Shown in pieces: positions 1 through 13,300 of a DNA stretch of 64,000 nucleotides (positions are counted from its first letter, which is position 1; every line of letters starts with the position of its first letter). The stretch comes from Pachypanchax playfairii (taxonomy: Eukaryota; Chordata; Actinopteri; Cyprinodontiformes; Aplocheilidae). The notes beneath the pieces are model-generated. The model was not told where the DNA came from. It searched no databases and saw nothing but the letters and a program-made list of their open reading frames with translations. Position numbers and translations under genes: made by a program. Where the stretch lies: the NCBI GenBank assembly GCA_006937955.1, contig SSNP01000017.1, forward strand, positions 5,492,794 to 5,556,793, in the 5' to 3' direction.

Positions 1-3000
1 CACCTCTCTTTTTACGGCTCTGCTGGGCCATAAAGTTCTGACTGAAATGTCTTGTGTAAACACACACACACAGCTGCATATCTGGGCCATTCATCTGCTG
101 CAACGAGGAAACAAAAGGGCATCATTCCTGCTCCTTATCTGTTTGGCTTTTCCTGTGACATCCGCCACTATGAAGCCTCAGTGGAGACAGACAACATGAG
201 CGTATCTAGTATCCTTCATCATGGAGGCTCATCCTGATGCTGGAAACACAAATCTCCTGCTTCCTCCTGAGCAGAAAAGAGAAGCAGCTTTTCTCTCATG
301 TGTTTCACTCCTTCAGCTCTACACCAAATTCACTTTAGCTGCATTATATTAACAAAAAAAAACACCTAATATCAGCTTTTCTAATTGTGTATCATCACAC
401 TAATTATTATGAAACATAGTTTGATGAACTAAAGTGTATTAGGTTTAGTATCATTGTCAATCTTTTTTAATATGGGTTCCAAACACAGAGCCAAGGAGTG
501 GGAGAAGTAAGAACAGTAAAATAATCCACCTTCAAATGTTCCATAAAAAGGTGCAACAAGTTTCTGCAACAGCTTTCATTTTCCATCCTTTGTTGAAATA
601 TTCCACAAAACCCCCAAAATGCCAGATGATCTGATCAGTTCGCTCTCTTCCTACATTTCATAAAGAACTGAACCTCCAACAATCTTTGGTATAAACATGT
701 AAAAGGAGGAATGGAGGTAAGTGGATCAGAAACCGCTCCATCACTGCTCTGCTCTTCTTCAAACTCCAGACACCCGTTCATAAAAGAATCCTTCCAGATT
801 TATTCTCCTTACGCTAAATCTGATCTTCTGTTCCTGTTTTTGTATTTATGTTGTAAACGTATGGCCGTTCTCAGGGTGGAATATTAGATCGAAGAGACAG
901 GTTGTCTTAAAAAACTGAAGAAACAGAGACAGTGTATGAAAATAAGTGAGGTTAATGTCAGTGAGTTCAAGTGGAAAAGTTCTTATATTCTGTGTGTGGG
1001 TGTGGGTTCATGTATGTTTAGGACATGTTTCACTGACACCCGGCTTCAGAGAGTAAAAACATGAAAAAAAACTCCCAGTTTTCTTAAACTTTTAGATTTG
1101 AGGACATGTTTTACTTTGTGCACGGAGGTGCAGCACCGTCACTCATTCATCTAGGAAGTCATTCAAAACTCAAACTCAGGAATCAAACAGTCTCTTGCAG
1201 GACAAGCGGGATCCCTGGTGATGACACAAGAAAAAATAAACACAATGAGAGGATGCCCTCAGGGAAGGGAAAGGGATCCGAGTTCTGGAGCGATTAGCAC
1301 CTGCACAGTTTTTTGCCCCCCCCCCTCCCTGCAGGAACTACTTAAAACCCCATTTGCCCCCATGTGGGGCAAGCCCATATCCCTGTCATATTGGGTAAAC
1401 AAGGACAAAAGCTACGCGGCGAAGCTTCAAAGACCTGGAAGGCAAAAGAAGAACAGGTCAGAACTGGTGCTGCTGACTGAAGCAGGTCTCTCTGCTTCAC
1501 AAGACTGCACAGATGAATGAAAGCAAACATGGTGAAGACGATCTCCAATTTAAAAACAGACACTGATCCCAATTCCGCCAACAATCAGTAACACTAAAGA
1601 AATGAAAGTCTGGTCTAAAAATGTGATGAATGTCCCCGAACACATGAAGCTTAAAGAACGGCATCGAGAGAAGAAGATGAGGGAGGTACGAGGAGAAAAC
1701 GTTTAGGTATGATGGTCTAATCTGACCTGTGCACCGAAGCTGATTCACATGCTATACCCCAAACCTGTCTGCACTCGCCTCACATCTCTCTGACAGAGGA
1801 TATGCAGCACACATTCCTCAGTTCCACAGAGAGAGGGAACAGCGGACACTGGAAAAAAAACAGACACAAAACAAAAAGAGATGGGAGAAGATAATTCAAA
1901 ACTGAGTGATGGGAGGCAAAAGGGGGGAGGCAACAAGAGATTTGGGTATAAAGGGGTGAAACATTCATGGAGAGGGAAACACTGCCAAGCCCCAACTCCT
2001 TTCTCCTCTCTTTTTATTTGGCTCAGAGATAGAAGCATACAGATAATGGCATCCACGTCTGCCAACACTCTGCTCGACCCAGAGAAGGGCCTCTTGATAG
2101 AAGGGACTATTATGGGCTTCTTGAATTTGTCTGGGTGAGTCCACTCAGGCAGCTCGGGGCCACGGAGAAAACTAATGAGTGGAAACACGGGGCTTCTGGT
2201 TGGGTCTAACTCTGTCTGATTAAAGACTGAGATGTCATTAAAAGAAAGACAGAAGGAGACAGAAAGGGACGGAAGGACAGCATGACTTGGAATCAACTGG
2301 TGGAATTAGAATGAGAACGAGGTCACTTTAGTTTTACAAGGAGAAGTAAGAAGAAAGCTCACATTCAAGGGGTTTCGTTAATCCATAATACAAAACAACA
2401 ACCCCAATTTTCCTCCAGGTCACTGTAGTGAACAGAGAACAACATTATTAATTGACTTCATCGAGGTCAGCATACAGGGGGTACTTAGATAAACCAGAAC
2501 TGTGACCATGAAGTCCAAAAAGATCACAATGTCTGTCTTATTATGGCTGAAAACTCTCACTATAATAAACCTGTCAAGTATATAAAAAAAAAAAAGACTG
2601 ATTCTAACATAATTTAAATCCAAATCTAAAATCTATAACTGGTCAAATTAAAACATATTATTACCAAAATTTGAAAAAATTGTTGGGTTAGTGTCGGTTT
2701 TTGGTGCCAAAATTAGTTTCATCGGTAAAATCTGGTGCTGAACAAGTTCTGAAGTAAAACTGGCTTCTCATGTTCACTTGGAATTTAGAGGCTTTTGGGG
2801 GAAAATATTTGTTGGAACACAGTTTTTTCAATCAAAACTTGGGACATTTTTTAAATTGAAGCCAACTATGTTGCCAACTCTCTCTCGCATTCATCAGTGT
2901 ATCTTATGTTGTATTTCATCACTGATGTTTAATCCTGAAAGGAGTTGTTCTCATTGTATAAACTAAATACTTCTGGACCCTCCCCTCACCAGGAACATTG

Positions 3001-6000
3001 GAAGTAGGTGCAGGTTTCTGAAGGCGGGGCTGTAACCGTCTGCAGTGATGATGGAAAGAACATCAGCAGCCCAGAAGGTGACAAAGAGGCCACTGACACC
3101 AAAATCCTGACTGCCATGGAGTGAGATCAGACCAGGGTGGGGGGAGATGAAAGGAGAGGCCCTCAGGGATCAGACAGTCACATCCCACAAAGCCCTGTTT
3201 ACCGAGGACACACACCCCCACCTCCTCCCAACAACGCCCGACCCTCCCAAAGTGCCAGGGCCAGGACCTGGGAGACAGCGCTAATTCTGCCCTAAGGCTT
3301 GTTGGCTGACGACACAAGCAGAGAGCTGGGGGCAGCAAGAAAAGGAGTAGGGGGGTAAAAAGATTGAGACAGAAGGGAAGGGGAGTGGAGACTGAATGGT
3401 ACAGTATGTAAGACCCATTTTAATTGGTGATTGTTCCAAAATGTCTTGTTTTTCCTGGGAATCAGTGAGGGGAAGCCACAGGAGGGTAGAAGAGGCACGG
3501 TTGTTTCCCAAGGTCCTGAACAGCAGGATTAACCACAGAGGAGAAACTCAATAGTACCCTGGAACACTGGAAACAGATCCCAGGGTATCGCCACCATACA
3601 AGGCCACCTCCAGACCTTTTGCAAAGCGCATGTAACTAACAACCTTTCACCATTGTCAGAGTTCTCTGGGCTCTTCCAGCTGATTTCACAGGCCTTTCAG
3701 CCCATGAGGGAACATTAACTCAGACGAAAAGGTAATTCTGATGGATAGGAGGAATGCACAGGACGGCCTTCTTGCCTGCAGGGTGTGTTATAACACTGAT
3801 CTCCAACATGTGCCAAGAGTCTTATTCAGTCAGGCAAGAGGGAAGGGCAGGAAGCCACAGATTCACATTCCTCAATATCAGTCCTGATTAGAGAGATGAT
3901 GGGAAAACACACTGATGCTTACCAGGAGAGGGGAAAAAAACCGTCTCTGCAATGTCCATCCTCTCTGGGGGAGTCAAGATGTGTTTTTAAATGCTGATGT
4001 GTGGGCATACAGGGATCAGAACCAGCTGCCTCCCACCCGCTTTCCCAAACTCTCCTGGATTCCATCACCGCTCACGTCTCTACGGCAACAAGCAGCAAAG
4101 ACGCAGACAACAGTTTCTGTTCAGTTTCCTCCTGATGGGTCTCTGGCTGCTGACCAAAAACAGTTAAACATACATTAAATGATGTATTTTTAAACGTGCA
4201 ACAGAAACAATACGACAAGGTGTCCAAACAGAGTTTTACTGAGTAGGTGTTTAGAAGCATGTAGATAAAACTCATCTGCGTTGCTTTCAGAGTGTTTGGC
4301 TTTTTGTTTGTTGCCTGAGAGGCGTGAGAATGAGAGAACTCGAGGTTTTCATTCCTCAGAATGATGAATTGAAAGTTTGAAAATATGAACAAGTGATGGT
4401 CGTAGATCCGTTGGGGGAGGATTTATGTGACAGAAAGTCTCGCCTGCGAAAACCTGAACCCCCACAAGCAGCCGGCTGAACCAAAACAAACATGGAAAAA
4501 GGTTAAAATATAATTAGTCTTCTTCCCCTTTTCCACAAATCTGCTGCAAACAAACCAGCTGCCTGACGAGTCTGAGGACCTCAAGATAAATACTCGCTCC
4601 CAAACACAGAGTGTAAATGCTTTATTTAGTTAGTCTAAATGTTTATCCAGCTCTATTTGTAGTACTTTCCTCTTGTTGTACGGCGTTTGCAAAACAAACT
4701 TAGCGGTGATAAATCCTCACATTTGAGTCTACACTTTAGGTTTTTTGAATAAAAATGATTCAAAAAAATCTTTAGGGTTCGTTTATCGAGGATTCGGAGG
4801 TGAGACGACAGTTAGGGAAAAAAAAGAGAAACACGACCACAACGTGAAGAATAAACTGAGAAACCAAATTGTTTTTCTGCAGGTTCGTTTGTGTCTGCTA
4901 CTGTGTGAGAACACCAAAAAGAGATTATTTATTTATTTCATGTTCTTTCGTTCCCCACAAGGACAGAAAAAACCCACAACTCAACAAGTTTCTGCTCCTC
5001 ATCTTCAAACACTTTCAAAACAATGTGCGCTACATTTCAGTCCTTCTGATTTCGATTTGTCTGCTCACTTTAAATATGTTATAAATAGGGGGTTCTATTG
5101 CTCCCTGAAGGCCCACATGTTGAAGAGGGGAAGGCCCAAAATGGCACCCACAACCACAGGCCCGAGCAGCAGCAGCAGCGGTACCCGCAGAGCCTCACGC
5201 TATGATCTGGGAGAAAAACAGCCCTTCAAACAACAAGCCTGTTTGTCAGCTGGAGGGGAGTGCCAGCCACTAGTTTTGCCTTAATATAGTCCTGCTGATC
5301 CTCGTGTCGGCTTTTAAACAGCACACACATTCTGGTCCGCCAAAAACCCACGTCAGATGTGACTTACTGGTTTGAAATAGAAAGCTGTGGTTGCTCACAG
5401 CTTCAAGAAGAAGGCGGAGTCTTTTAACCAGCGCTGAGGTGATGGACCGAGGTGGGATCATTTAGTGAGGTCACACACAGGAAGGGAAAACAAAATGAGT
5501 CCTGCAAACAGGAAAAAGGAGGAAAAATCTGAAATCCTTTCACATGTTCGGTTCTAAAGTTCACCGCCTGAAGACGTGGAATTAAGAAAAGAAGAGACAC
5601 GAAGGTGCAGAATGTCGAGTCTCATCAGTCTTTAGCTTGACAGTCACAACAGAAACAGAACCTTGATTTGGGTTCTTGACCTACACAGTAAAATGCATCT
5701 CCTGCTGTGTAACAGAAACTAATCTTGACCATCTGCTGCTGATGCATTTTTATTATCTGAAGCTGGACAGCAGCCCTGTGTGCGGTTTTGGTTTACATTC
5801 CCTAATCATACTGAAAACATGCACATATATACATTTAGTTGAAGCTTGTATTTCCATCCCATTAACAGAAAGCAAACCGTCTTTAGAAAAGAAGCAGATC
5901 TTTTCACGCTGCCTCCAACATCTGGTTCTGCTGCTCCAAAAACTGTTTGTTTGTCTTAACAATTACACCCTGATGTTTCTCATTTTATTTCTTCAATCTC

Positions 6001-7857
6001 TCAAAAATCATTATCCAGTTTCGGGTCCTCGATGCTTCTACGTTTTTAGAAACTCAATCCGACCATCTGCTGAAAGCCGGCGTGTAAACCGGGTCGCGCC
6101 GGGCTCACCTCTGACATTTCGGGAGGAGTTGGACCAGAGGAAGCGTGTAGCTTATCTGAAACCTGATGGACCAGTACGAGTCAGTGCCGAGCTGTTTGGG
6201 TAATCTGTCAGAGTCGGAGGGGGAATGGAAGAAACGGGGAGGGGGTCCCACAGAGAGAAATATGTGTTGTGTAGTTAAAATAATGACACTGTGAGTTTAG
6301 AGCTGATAAGAAGTGCTACTAATGACAGAATCACATAAACACAAGAGGCACTTTCAGCTACTGCTTTAACCCTCACGGATACTTTTCATTTTAACTCTCA
6401 GTTTGAGCTGGAAGACGTTTACAGACAGAAACGGAAGGTGGAAAGTCTTTTTGTTAGCCGTGCAGCTGCAGGGTGCATTCACCAACCCAGAAATCCCAAA
6501 AACTCTCCCTCTGACCTGCCCATCGTTCCCAGCAACCCCCTGCTCGTGGCTGCTGGGTGTCGTCATTCAGCACCTCCCAGACCAGCTCCCTGAACGCAGG
6601 GGCTTTCTGGCACAATGCCAAAACTGTCTTCTGTCCATTTTAAGGGCCATGAGGTCCAAGGCTGTCCTTGACAAATAGGAGCTGAAGCTTGCAGAGTAAA
6701 GTACTGCAGCATGACTCAATCCCTGAGCAATGAGGGTGTCAAGAGTTCAAAACAAGCCAGGTTTTAGTTTTAGAATCGTTGCTTTGAAGGTCAAACCATA
6801 AACCAGACCACTAGATGACATGGTTACACTTATGAGAAGAAATATATGAACTAACAGAGATTTAGAAAATGAATCAGAAAAGCAACTGTCTGGAAAACAA
6901 ACATCAAACCTTTTCTTCAGCCAAATATTGACCTTTTAGTGTCATTACCATGGTGCAAAAGCAAATAAGTAAATCTCATTTTGATTTGGGAAATTCACAT
7001 CCATTTGTTTTGGGATTAGGGAGGTGGTTTGTCTTCTGGCTTAAAATACAAGAGATAATAGTCACCAATCAGACTCTGACTTTCCCACCAACCTTCATCC
7101 ACTAATCCATCACTGAAACGCTTCTACAAGCAAATTATTTTTATCTATTTATCATTTTACTTTGTTCTTTTCTACACAGTAAAATGACCAACTGGATTCT
7201 GACTGAGCAGATAGCTGCATAGAAAAACAGTTTCAGGGGCCAATAAATACGTGTTGTTGGCCAGTTTTTCTTTTTATTATGAACTTACATTATCTGTTAG
7301 TCAAATGAAAAACTAAATACACAAGTCCTGAGAACACTGACTTCATTTTAAAGCCCAAACTACAAGATCTGACCTCATAAACGACCTCACTTCCTGGTTT
7401 CACCTTTAATGAAACCTTACCTCAGCTGTTAGTGTTCTGCAATCATTTGTCAGTGCTGGTGCAAAAATATAATAAAGCATCAGAAAAATCAAGAGAGCCA
7501 TTATGAGAGCAGAGGCTGGTATTACACATGCTTACATTCAAATTGCCCACTTAACATAGTTTTCCTCCAGCAGCATGTGTTTATCATTAACAAGCACCCT
7601 AATAGCTCAAACATTATTCAAACTCTCCTAATGGTGTGGTTGTGCTTTGTGCGGGTCGCTCTGATAAGAGCCGGGCCACTAATGGTTTATTCATTTATCC
7701 CAGAACAAAAACAATAAATGCTTTTAAGAAAGACAGTGACTAAAAGCAAAAATAATGAATATGTTGGTCAGTTCTTACATATCTGGACTGATTTCATTTG
7801 TTTTGGTGTTTGAATGAGTCCATTCAGTATATAAAATACTAATATAAGTATAATGCA
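1..7857. other. Non-coding region, no gene recognised
   Basis: There is no open frame with convincing coding character. The short open frames are interrupted, overlap on both strands and lack paired splice sites. GC-richer islands lie near 1980-2290, 3060-3310, 5090-5290, 6400-6680 and 7495-7700 in AT-rich DNA. If the exon at 9851-9908 is real, this stretch is downstream of it on the same strand and could be first-intron sequence. I see no transposon remnant here. Confidence 0.5.
7495..7700. promoter_or_regulatory. Candidate conserved non-coding element
   Basis: This block has balanced composition, no long open frame, several TAAT-type homeodomain cores and a short palindrome around a GATA core (GCTCT-GATA-AGAGC near 7658-7672). 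Such dense motif clusters are typical of vertebrate enhancers. Conservation was not measured, so this is inference from appearance only. Confidence 0.22.
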
Positions 7858-8148
7858 TGGGGCGGAAGTGGCTCAGGTGGTAGAGCGGGTCGTCTGGTTA
7901 CCGGTTCGAATCCCCGCTGCGCCCAGAGAAAAAAAGATCGCCTGGCCGTTGCGTCCTTGGGCAAGACACTTAACCAACTTTGCCCGTTTGGTGTTGGTCG
8001 GAGGGTCGGGTGGTGTCTGGCAGCCTCCCAGGACAGCTGTGGCTATAACATGTGTGTAGTTCATCACCACCAAACGTGTGTGTGAATGGGTGAATGGGTG
8101 AATGACTTTGGGGGTCGTAGGACCTGCGTAAAGCACTATTAAATACAT
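7858..8148 (+). mobile_element. tRNA-derived SINE copy
   Basis: The left end resembles a tRNA gene with an A box (GTGGCTCAGGTGGTAGAGC) and a B box (GGTTCGAATCCCCGC), giving an RNA polymerase III internal promoter. The anticodon-arm region between the boxes is shortened, so it cannot be a working tRNA. The body carries segments common in fish SINEs: a stretch beginning TTGGGCAAGACACTTAACC, then reiterated GTGAATGGGTGAATG, then a tail with AAAGCACTATTAAATAC. The orientation is plus. The copy is moderately diverged. Confidence 0.8.
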
Positions 8149-9640
8149 TCTCCTATAAAACAGTAAATAACTGCTTAGAAAAATGTACATTTCTGCCTCT
8201 AAGATGTAAAAACTTTATATTTAAGCTGTGAGATTTTCAAAATAAAAGAACAGAGTAAGAAAAACAAAGGTGGAAAGGGCTGCAGTGCATTTAAACAGAG
8301 AAATAATCTTCAGGAAATGAGAGAAATTATCAAGTCGATTTAGTGAAAATGAGGCAAGCTGAGAGAAAGTCACTACAGGTGAACAAAACATTACAAAATA
8401 TCCCGTCCTGAAGCAGAGTCCAAACGTCAGCCAAGTTGACCCAGTATCAGGACACACTGAGAGGAGCAGGAAGTGTCTTCTTGTCCCCCAGCCGACGCAA
8501 CAATGCACCAGCAACTGTTTGAACTTGGCCGTGTTTTATCCGTGTGCAGCCATGCGTGTCGAACTGACTGCATGTCACGCATTCAAGAAGGAGTCGAGAC
8601 TTTGTTGCTGATAACTTTTTGGAGTGTTGGGCTTTAAGGGTTACCCCTATGGTGTGGTGATAAGGATGAGCAGGAGACTGAGGACATTATGACAGGGAGA
8701 GAGAAAAGTCAAGAACTGAAGCCTTTTAGAAGTGGCATCTTTTTGTTTACACCATAAATAATGATCTTTTTGCGTGCATCTTACAGTAACATCTACAAAG
8801 TTGGCAAAATAAATACTTCTATTATTTACAAATGTATTTAGAAGCCTCAAAATGCTCCATTGTGACAAAGTCAACAAATGTTTTAGGCCCAGAAGTGTAA
8901 GATTTGAGTAAAACTTGTCATGCATCACTTTGAATGCTTGAATCAGTACATTTTTACAAACATGTTTCTCTTTGATGTTTTTATCCCATCAAGAACAAGT
9001 TTGTGGTCTGCAAACAAAAACACCTTCACTCAGTCAGATAACAGCTTTTCTATGCTTTGAGCAGTGATTTACGCACCTGAAAACTTCAGAGAAACACTGA
9101 TTCACCAGAATTTATGACGCCCTCTGGGAATTTATCTGAAACAATAAATGTCTTTCTGTCTCTGAAGGAAGAGGGAAAAAAACCCCAATTATCAGTCCAA
9201 GTTAAAATGTTCTTGTGGTGGTTTAAGTGGCTGAAAGTTATCTCTCCCAGATCATTTGGATCTTTTAAGAAAGTGACACCAACATGTTCAGGAAGGAAAA
9301 TATTTACAGTTTCAATCTGATGTTGTTTCATCTTTCCACAGTAAAAAGCAGCCTGCAGGCAACCTGCTTCCAGCTGAAATATAGGTGAAGAGCTGCTTGT
9401 TTACCAAACTCACATTTAGGCTTTTGTTGTATCTTATTCAGTCAGAGGCAGCAGAGCTGGACTGAGTCAGAATACATCCGTTTTATCACAAATCTGCTGA
9501 TCTGAACTTTTCTATTTGTATTTAAGAGACAGAAACATTTTCTTTTACGTCTTTTTTAAGCTGTTATACACAACTTTTCTTATTAGTTTCACTTAGAGTT
9601 TGACACATTAAAGTTGGAACTCTAACGTATATAAACTCGG
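8149..9640. other. Non-coding spacer
   Basis: AT-rich sequence with no supported gene or repeat. The open frames in both directions around 9086-9331 overlap each other and show no splice context. Confidence 0.5.
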
Positions 9641-9850
9641 TGTTTGCGCCCCCTGATCACCGCTGCTTTCCACCGCAAAAAGTTCAACAAGCACCGCAGT
9701 CCCTGCGTTTTCAGCGTCACCTTTCTTTTGTTATTTGGAGCCCAGCTGGCCTGCTGCGCACGCTCGAGCCTCCCCGACCTCTCTGTCCCGCACAGAGAGC
9801 CTCCCAGCCCCGCACTGGCCCCGGTTTACCTCCCATGCGTCCGTCCTTAC

Positions 9851-9908
9851 CTTTCTTCCAGGAGCGCAAAAGCAGCGGCACGTCGGGCAACTCAGCAGCG
9901 AAACGCAT
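9851..9908 (-). CDS. Probable first coding exon, unidentified gene
   Basis: On the minus strand an ATG at 9908 opens 19 codons reading MRFAAELPDV then PLLLRSWKK, and the exon ends in phase 1 at a strong donor, AAAG followed by GTAAGG (boundary 9850/9851). An in-frame TAA lies just upstream, so this is the first ATG in its frame after that stop. The sequence upstream to about 10365 is CpG-rich and looks like a 5' UTR. I do not recognise the peptide and could not identify a second exon in the window. It would have to lie to the left, within 1-9700 or beyond it. An alternative is a non-coding RNA exon or a promoter with a chance start. Confidence 0.45.
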
Positions 9909-10365
9909 TATTCTGATCCCAAATCCGTTCAGGGCCCTCCATTAGAAACGGGCTCAAAGTGCGAGGTGACGGGAGGAACAGGAAAAGTGCCGGAGGTGGA
10001 GGAGAAGGAGGACAAGCAGAGACGTTTCAGACCCGTAAATCAGCGCAGGCTTCGGGGGCCAAGGTGCGCCAACTTCCCGCAGTCTGGACTCGAGTGTTTA
10101 GGTCTCCGTTTGTTTGCGTAGAGACGTGAAGTCCCGTTGTGTTTCTGTCCGTCCCGTGACTGTAAGTCCTCCAGCTCTCCTGCGTCTCTAACGCTGCTTC
10201 TTCCACACACGCATCTTTGAAGCTCAGTGTCGAGTTGCTCAGCAAATCATGGCAGCAGCCAGGCTGCTCGTCAGACCAGGACCGTCCCAGCCCCACGGCT
10301 CGGCTCGGATCCTGGACGGGAGGGGGGGAGCAGGGGGACTGCGCGTTAACAATTTTTACATTCAC
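9909..10365 (-). promoter_or_regulatory. CpG-rich 5' UTR / promoter block
   Basis: GC and CpG content rise sharply against the AT-rich flanks between about 9640 and 10400. Just upstream (10330-10395) are GCGCGTTAAC and GCGCGCACGTG motifs, the latter containing an E-box, with no clear TATA box. This fits a CpG-island promoter driving leftward transcription into the exon at 9851-9908. Several open frames run through the block in both directions; the high GC content explains them, and none is convincing as a protein by itself. Confidence 0.5.
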
Positions 10366-10399
10366 TTCCTGCTTCCCCCTCTGCGCGCACGTGAGGACA

Positions 10400-13300
10400 C
10401 CGATAAACTCACCTGAACAGCTGCTTAGAAAACCTGAACATAAAATAAATGTTTATATACAACTTCGGTGTTTTTTTTTTCCTGTTATTTGTTTGTTCTC
10501 AGTTTGTCTCAATCATCGTCTTTCTAAAAAAAGATCTGTTTTATTTATATCTGTATCTTCTAAAGGTTTTTAATTAAGGCTATACATTTAATTTGATGTG
10601 TTCGTTTTTATTTCGAGTTTTTTTTACCTTTTTTATAAACTATTTTTTTTTAGTTCTTGCATTATTCTCTTTTCTGTCTTTTTTCTTCTTCGTTGCAGCA
10701 ACAAACAGCTGATTTTAAGATAAACACCAACCTGATTATGAACTCATTTTCAAAGCAAAGTTATTTGATAAAACAACTTTCCTTGATACTTTAATTGTAC
10801 CTGCTTGGGGAAGATGTTATTCTAATTTATTCAATAAACAGCAACACAAACCCTTCCTCATGTTGGGATATTTTGAGTAGGTAGATTGGAAATCTGGGCA
10901 GGGTTGTCAGTTCCTCCAAACAGCTGTTGTATTCTGCAAAGTGAACATAATAATTATTTCTGTTCCCTTAAATTCAGTCTGATAAATTAAACTACTCTAA
11001 TTATATTAGGAAATCTTTTACATACGGAGAAGGAACTCATAATGCTTCGAAACCAACTTCGTCTCACTGGATCTTTATCTGTATTTAAAGTAGAACGGTG
11101 AGTTTCTTTTCACTGAAACCTGCTAATACTGGAACTTTGTGACAGAATCTAACTTTTCAGTGAGAATCATATTTTAAAAGCTAATAGTTGTGTCTTATTT
11201 TTGCTTTTAGACCTGCTTTAATTTGAAAGTTTGTTTCTCTCTGTGTTAGTGAGACGCCCTTTCAGAGGTGGAGGATAAAGGGAGCTGTGAGAAGGAAACA
11301 GTCATCTGTTGTGCGTATGGGTATGGGTAAACAGCATTATCAGCTTTAACACCGTAATTATGTGTTCCAGCGTTGACTTGATGGTGGCGGCGGCGGAGGG
11401 CCCACCCTGCATCAGACAGCAGGTGCAGCTCACCATCTGACAGCTGAGTGTGAAGGAAGGTTCGATCCAGTGATCTGAGGGCTGAATCGACCCAGTGAAG
11501 GACTGATGGAGGACACATGTCTCAACAGGAAACCTCTTCCATCTTCCATCAGCTGGTATCAAACAATCCTCATCGGGGCAGTTCCTACTGTATGTTCCCG
11601 GATGTTGAATTGATTTTATTTTAGTTCCTGCTTCTGATTGGATGAAATAACTTACCTGTCAGGTGATTTGTCCTGACACCATTAAATTACTGAAAGTTTG
11701 TGCACGAAATCTCTTTTCAAAATAATTCATAAACGTCGGTAACAAGTCAGAGGATTAAATAACGATTCTTAACCTCTAAAAACCTGAACAAAACTCTGTG
11801 GGAGGGGCTCCACTGACCACCTGTAGACCTGATTGAGACTCATCAAAGAGCTCTGAGAACCTTCTGTTTAAGAACCCAGATCCTGAGAAGTGCAGCGTAT
11901 TAATCTTCACCATCAACCTCATATATAGGAACAATTTTACACTGATTTATTTATCAGTATGTGTGAATCATATTTAATCTCAGGCCCAATGTTTAGCTTC
12001 ATCATACCAAGGGTTGGGGGTGTCTCAGTTCTTTTAGTCGGCTGTAGATGGAGAGAAAGTCTTACTTCAAACATAATGTTTATGTGAAAGGACTTTGCAA
12101 CAACTGATGATGTATCTGATGTTCCACTGTGTGATCAGATCCAGATGAGAAAGCAGTAAAACAACGTTGAAATGAAAATGTCGGACCATCATTTCAAATC
12201 AACAACACAGTAAAAAGGAAGAATCACCATCACTGCAGCGTAATCTGACTTCACCTCTGTTAATAATCTGAAATCTTATTTGCTCATGCTCAGACGTGAT
12301 GGTTTTAATCTTCTTAAGACATTATTTCTCTTTGGAAAACCTTCATCAAAATCTTTCCTCACAAAAAGGAAATTTACACGCTGGTTGCAGGTGCACGAGC
12401 ATTGAAAATGTTTATTCTGCACACGGGTCCATTAGGATGAGCATCAACACGTCCCCATGTGGGTCTTTACCAGTTATCAGCTCATCTTTTTCAGGTATTG
12501 GGCTCAGTTATAATTTCCTTCTGCAGGTCAGGAGCTGGTTGGAGGTGGAGACAGGAGCTCTGGGTTTGGGGGGGGGGGGACTCTGGGTGATTGGACACAG
12601 TCGCCTGTGAAAGGCCAGAGAGCGGCGAGTCCACAGGGAGCATGGTCAGCACACAAAGGGCCACGGTGGGGCTCTGTGGGGGCGGGAGGGGCAGCGCAGA
12701 GAAGAGAGGCCACGCTGGGAACCAGAGCTGACAGCGCAGACACTTTTTATCCACTGAGGGTCCAACTGTCTCTGGCCCCCTGGGGTCCATACTCAGTTAT
12801 CCACACTGAGCCACAGCAGCTTCAGAAGAGCAGAAACATTCTGCTCACGAAGCAGCACCAACCTCTGGCCTACATTCCACTGATATGAGCAAAGTCTTAT
12901 CAGTCTTGATCAAACAGACGACAACATAAGATCACCAGCTGATGCAGCAGCTGGTTGTAAAACACACCGTTAAAACACTGACTTTGGTCACATGACCGCC
13001 TGACAGAGGATAGCAGGAGTCCTGCTAACAAGGATTTTATGCTGTGTGGGTTGGGATTGTTTGAAGTTGGGACATTCAGCTTGTTGTCGCTGGGTGTGAG
13101 GATAATAAGCCACTGACCAGTGTCACCCAAGTGTTTATGACCTGCAAAGCAAAGCTCTGCCGTGTTGACTCTGTCAGCAGGGGCTCAAGCAACGCTCAGC
13201 GCTATTAAAAGACACTTTCAGATAACACCAGCCCCCATTTCAGGGCAGTCAGGGTTTACCGATCGCTCACTGTGACAAGATTCTGTTCTTATTCATTCTG

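Noticed and set aside
1745..2296. 183-codon minus-strand open frame
   Set aside because: It has no splice context or known domain, and an antisense frame covers the same stretch. The part at 2040-2200 looks more like a non-coding conserved block.
4745..5284. 179-codon plus-strand open frame as a whole gene
   Set aside because: The first two thirds are AT-rich with low-complexity codons. Only the last 60 codons look exon-like, and they are reported as a finding.
7858..7925. Possible tRNA gene
   Set aside because: A and B boxes are present, but the anticodon arm is missing and the sequence continues into a SINE body.
9640..10121. Plus-strand open frames across the CpG block at 9.7-10.1 kb
   Set aside because: They are proline/serine/arginine-rich composition frames overlapping each other and the better-supported minus-strand exon, with no plus-strand splice donor that fits.
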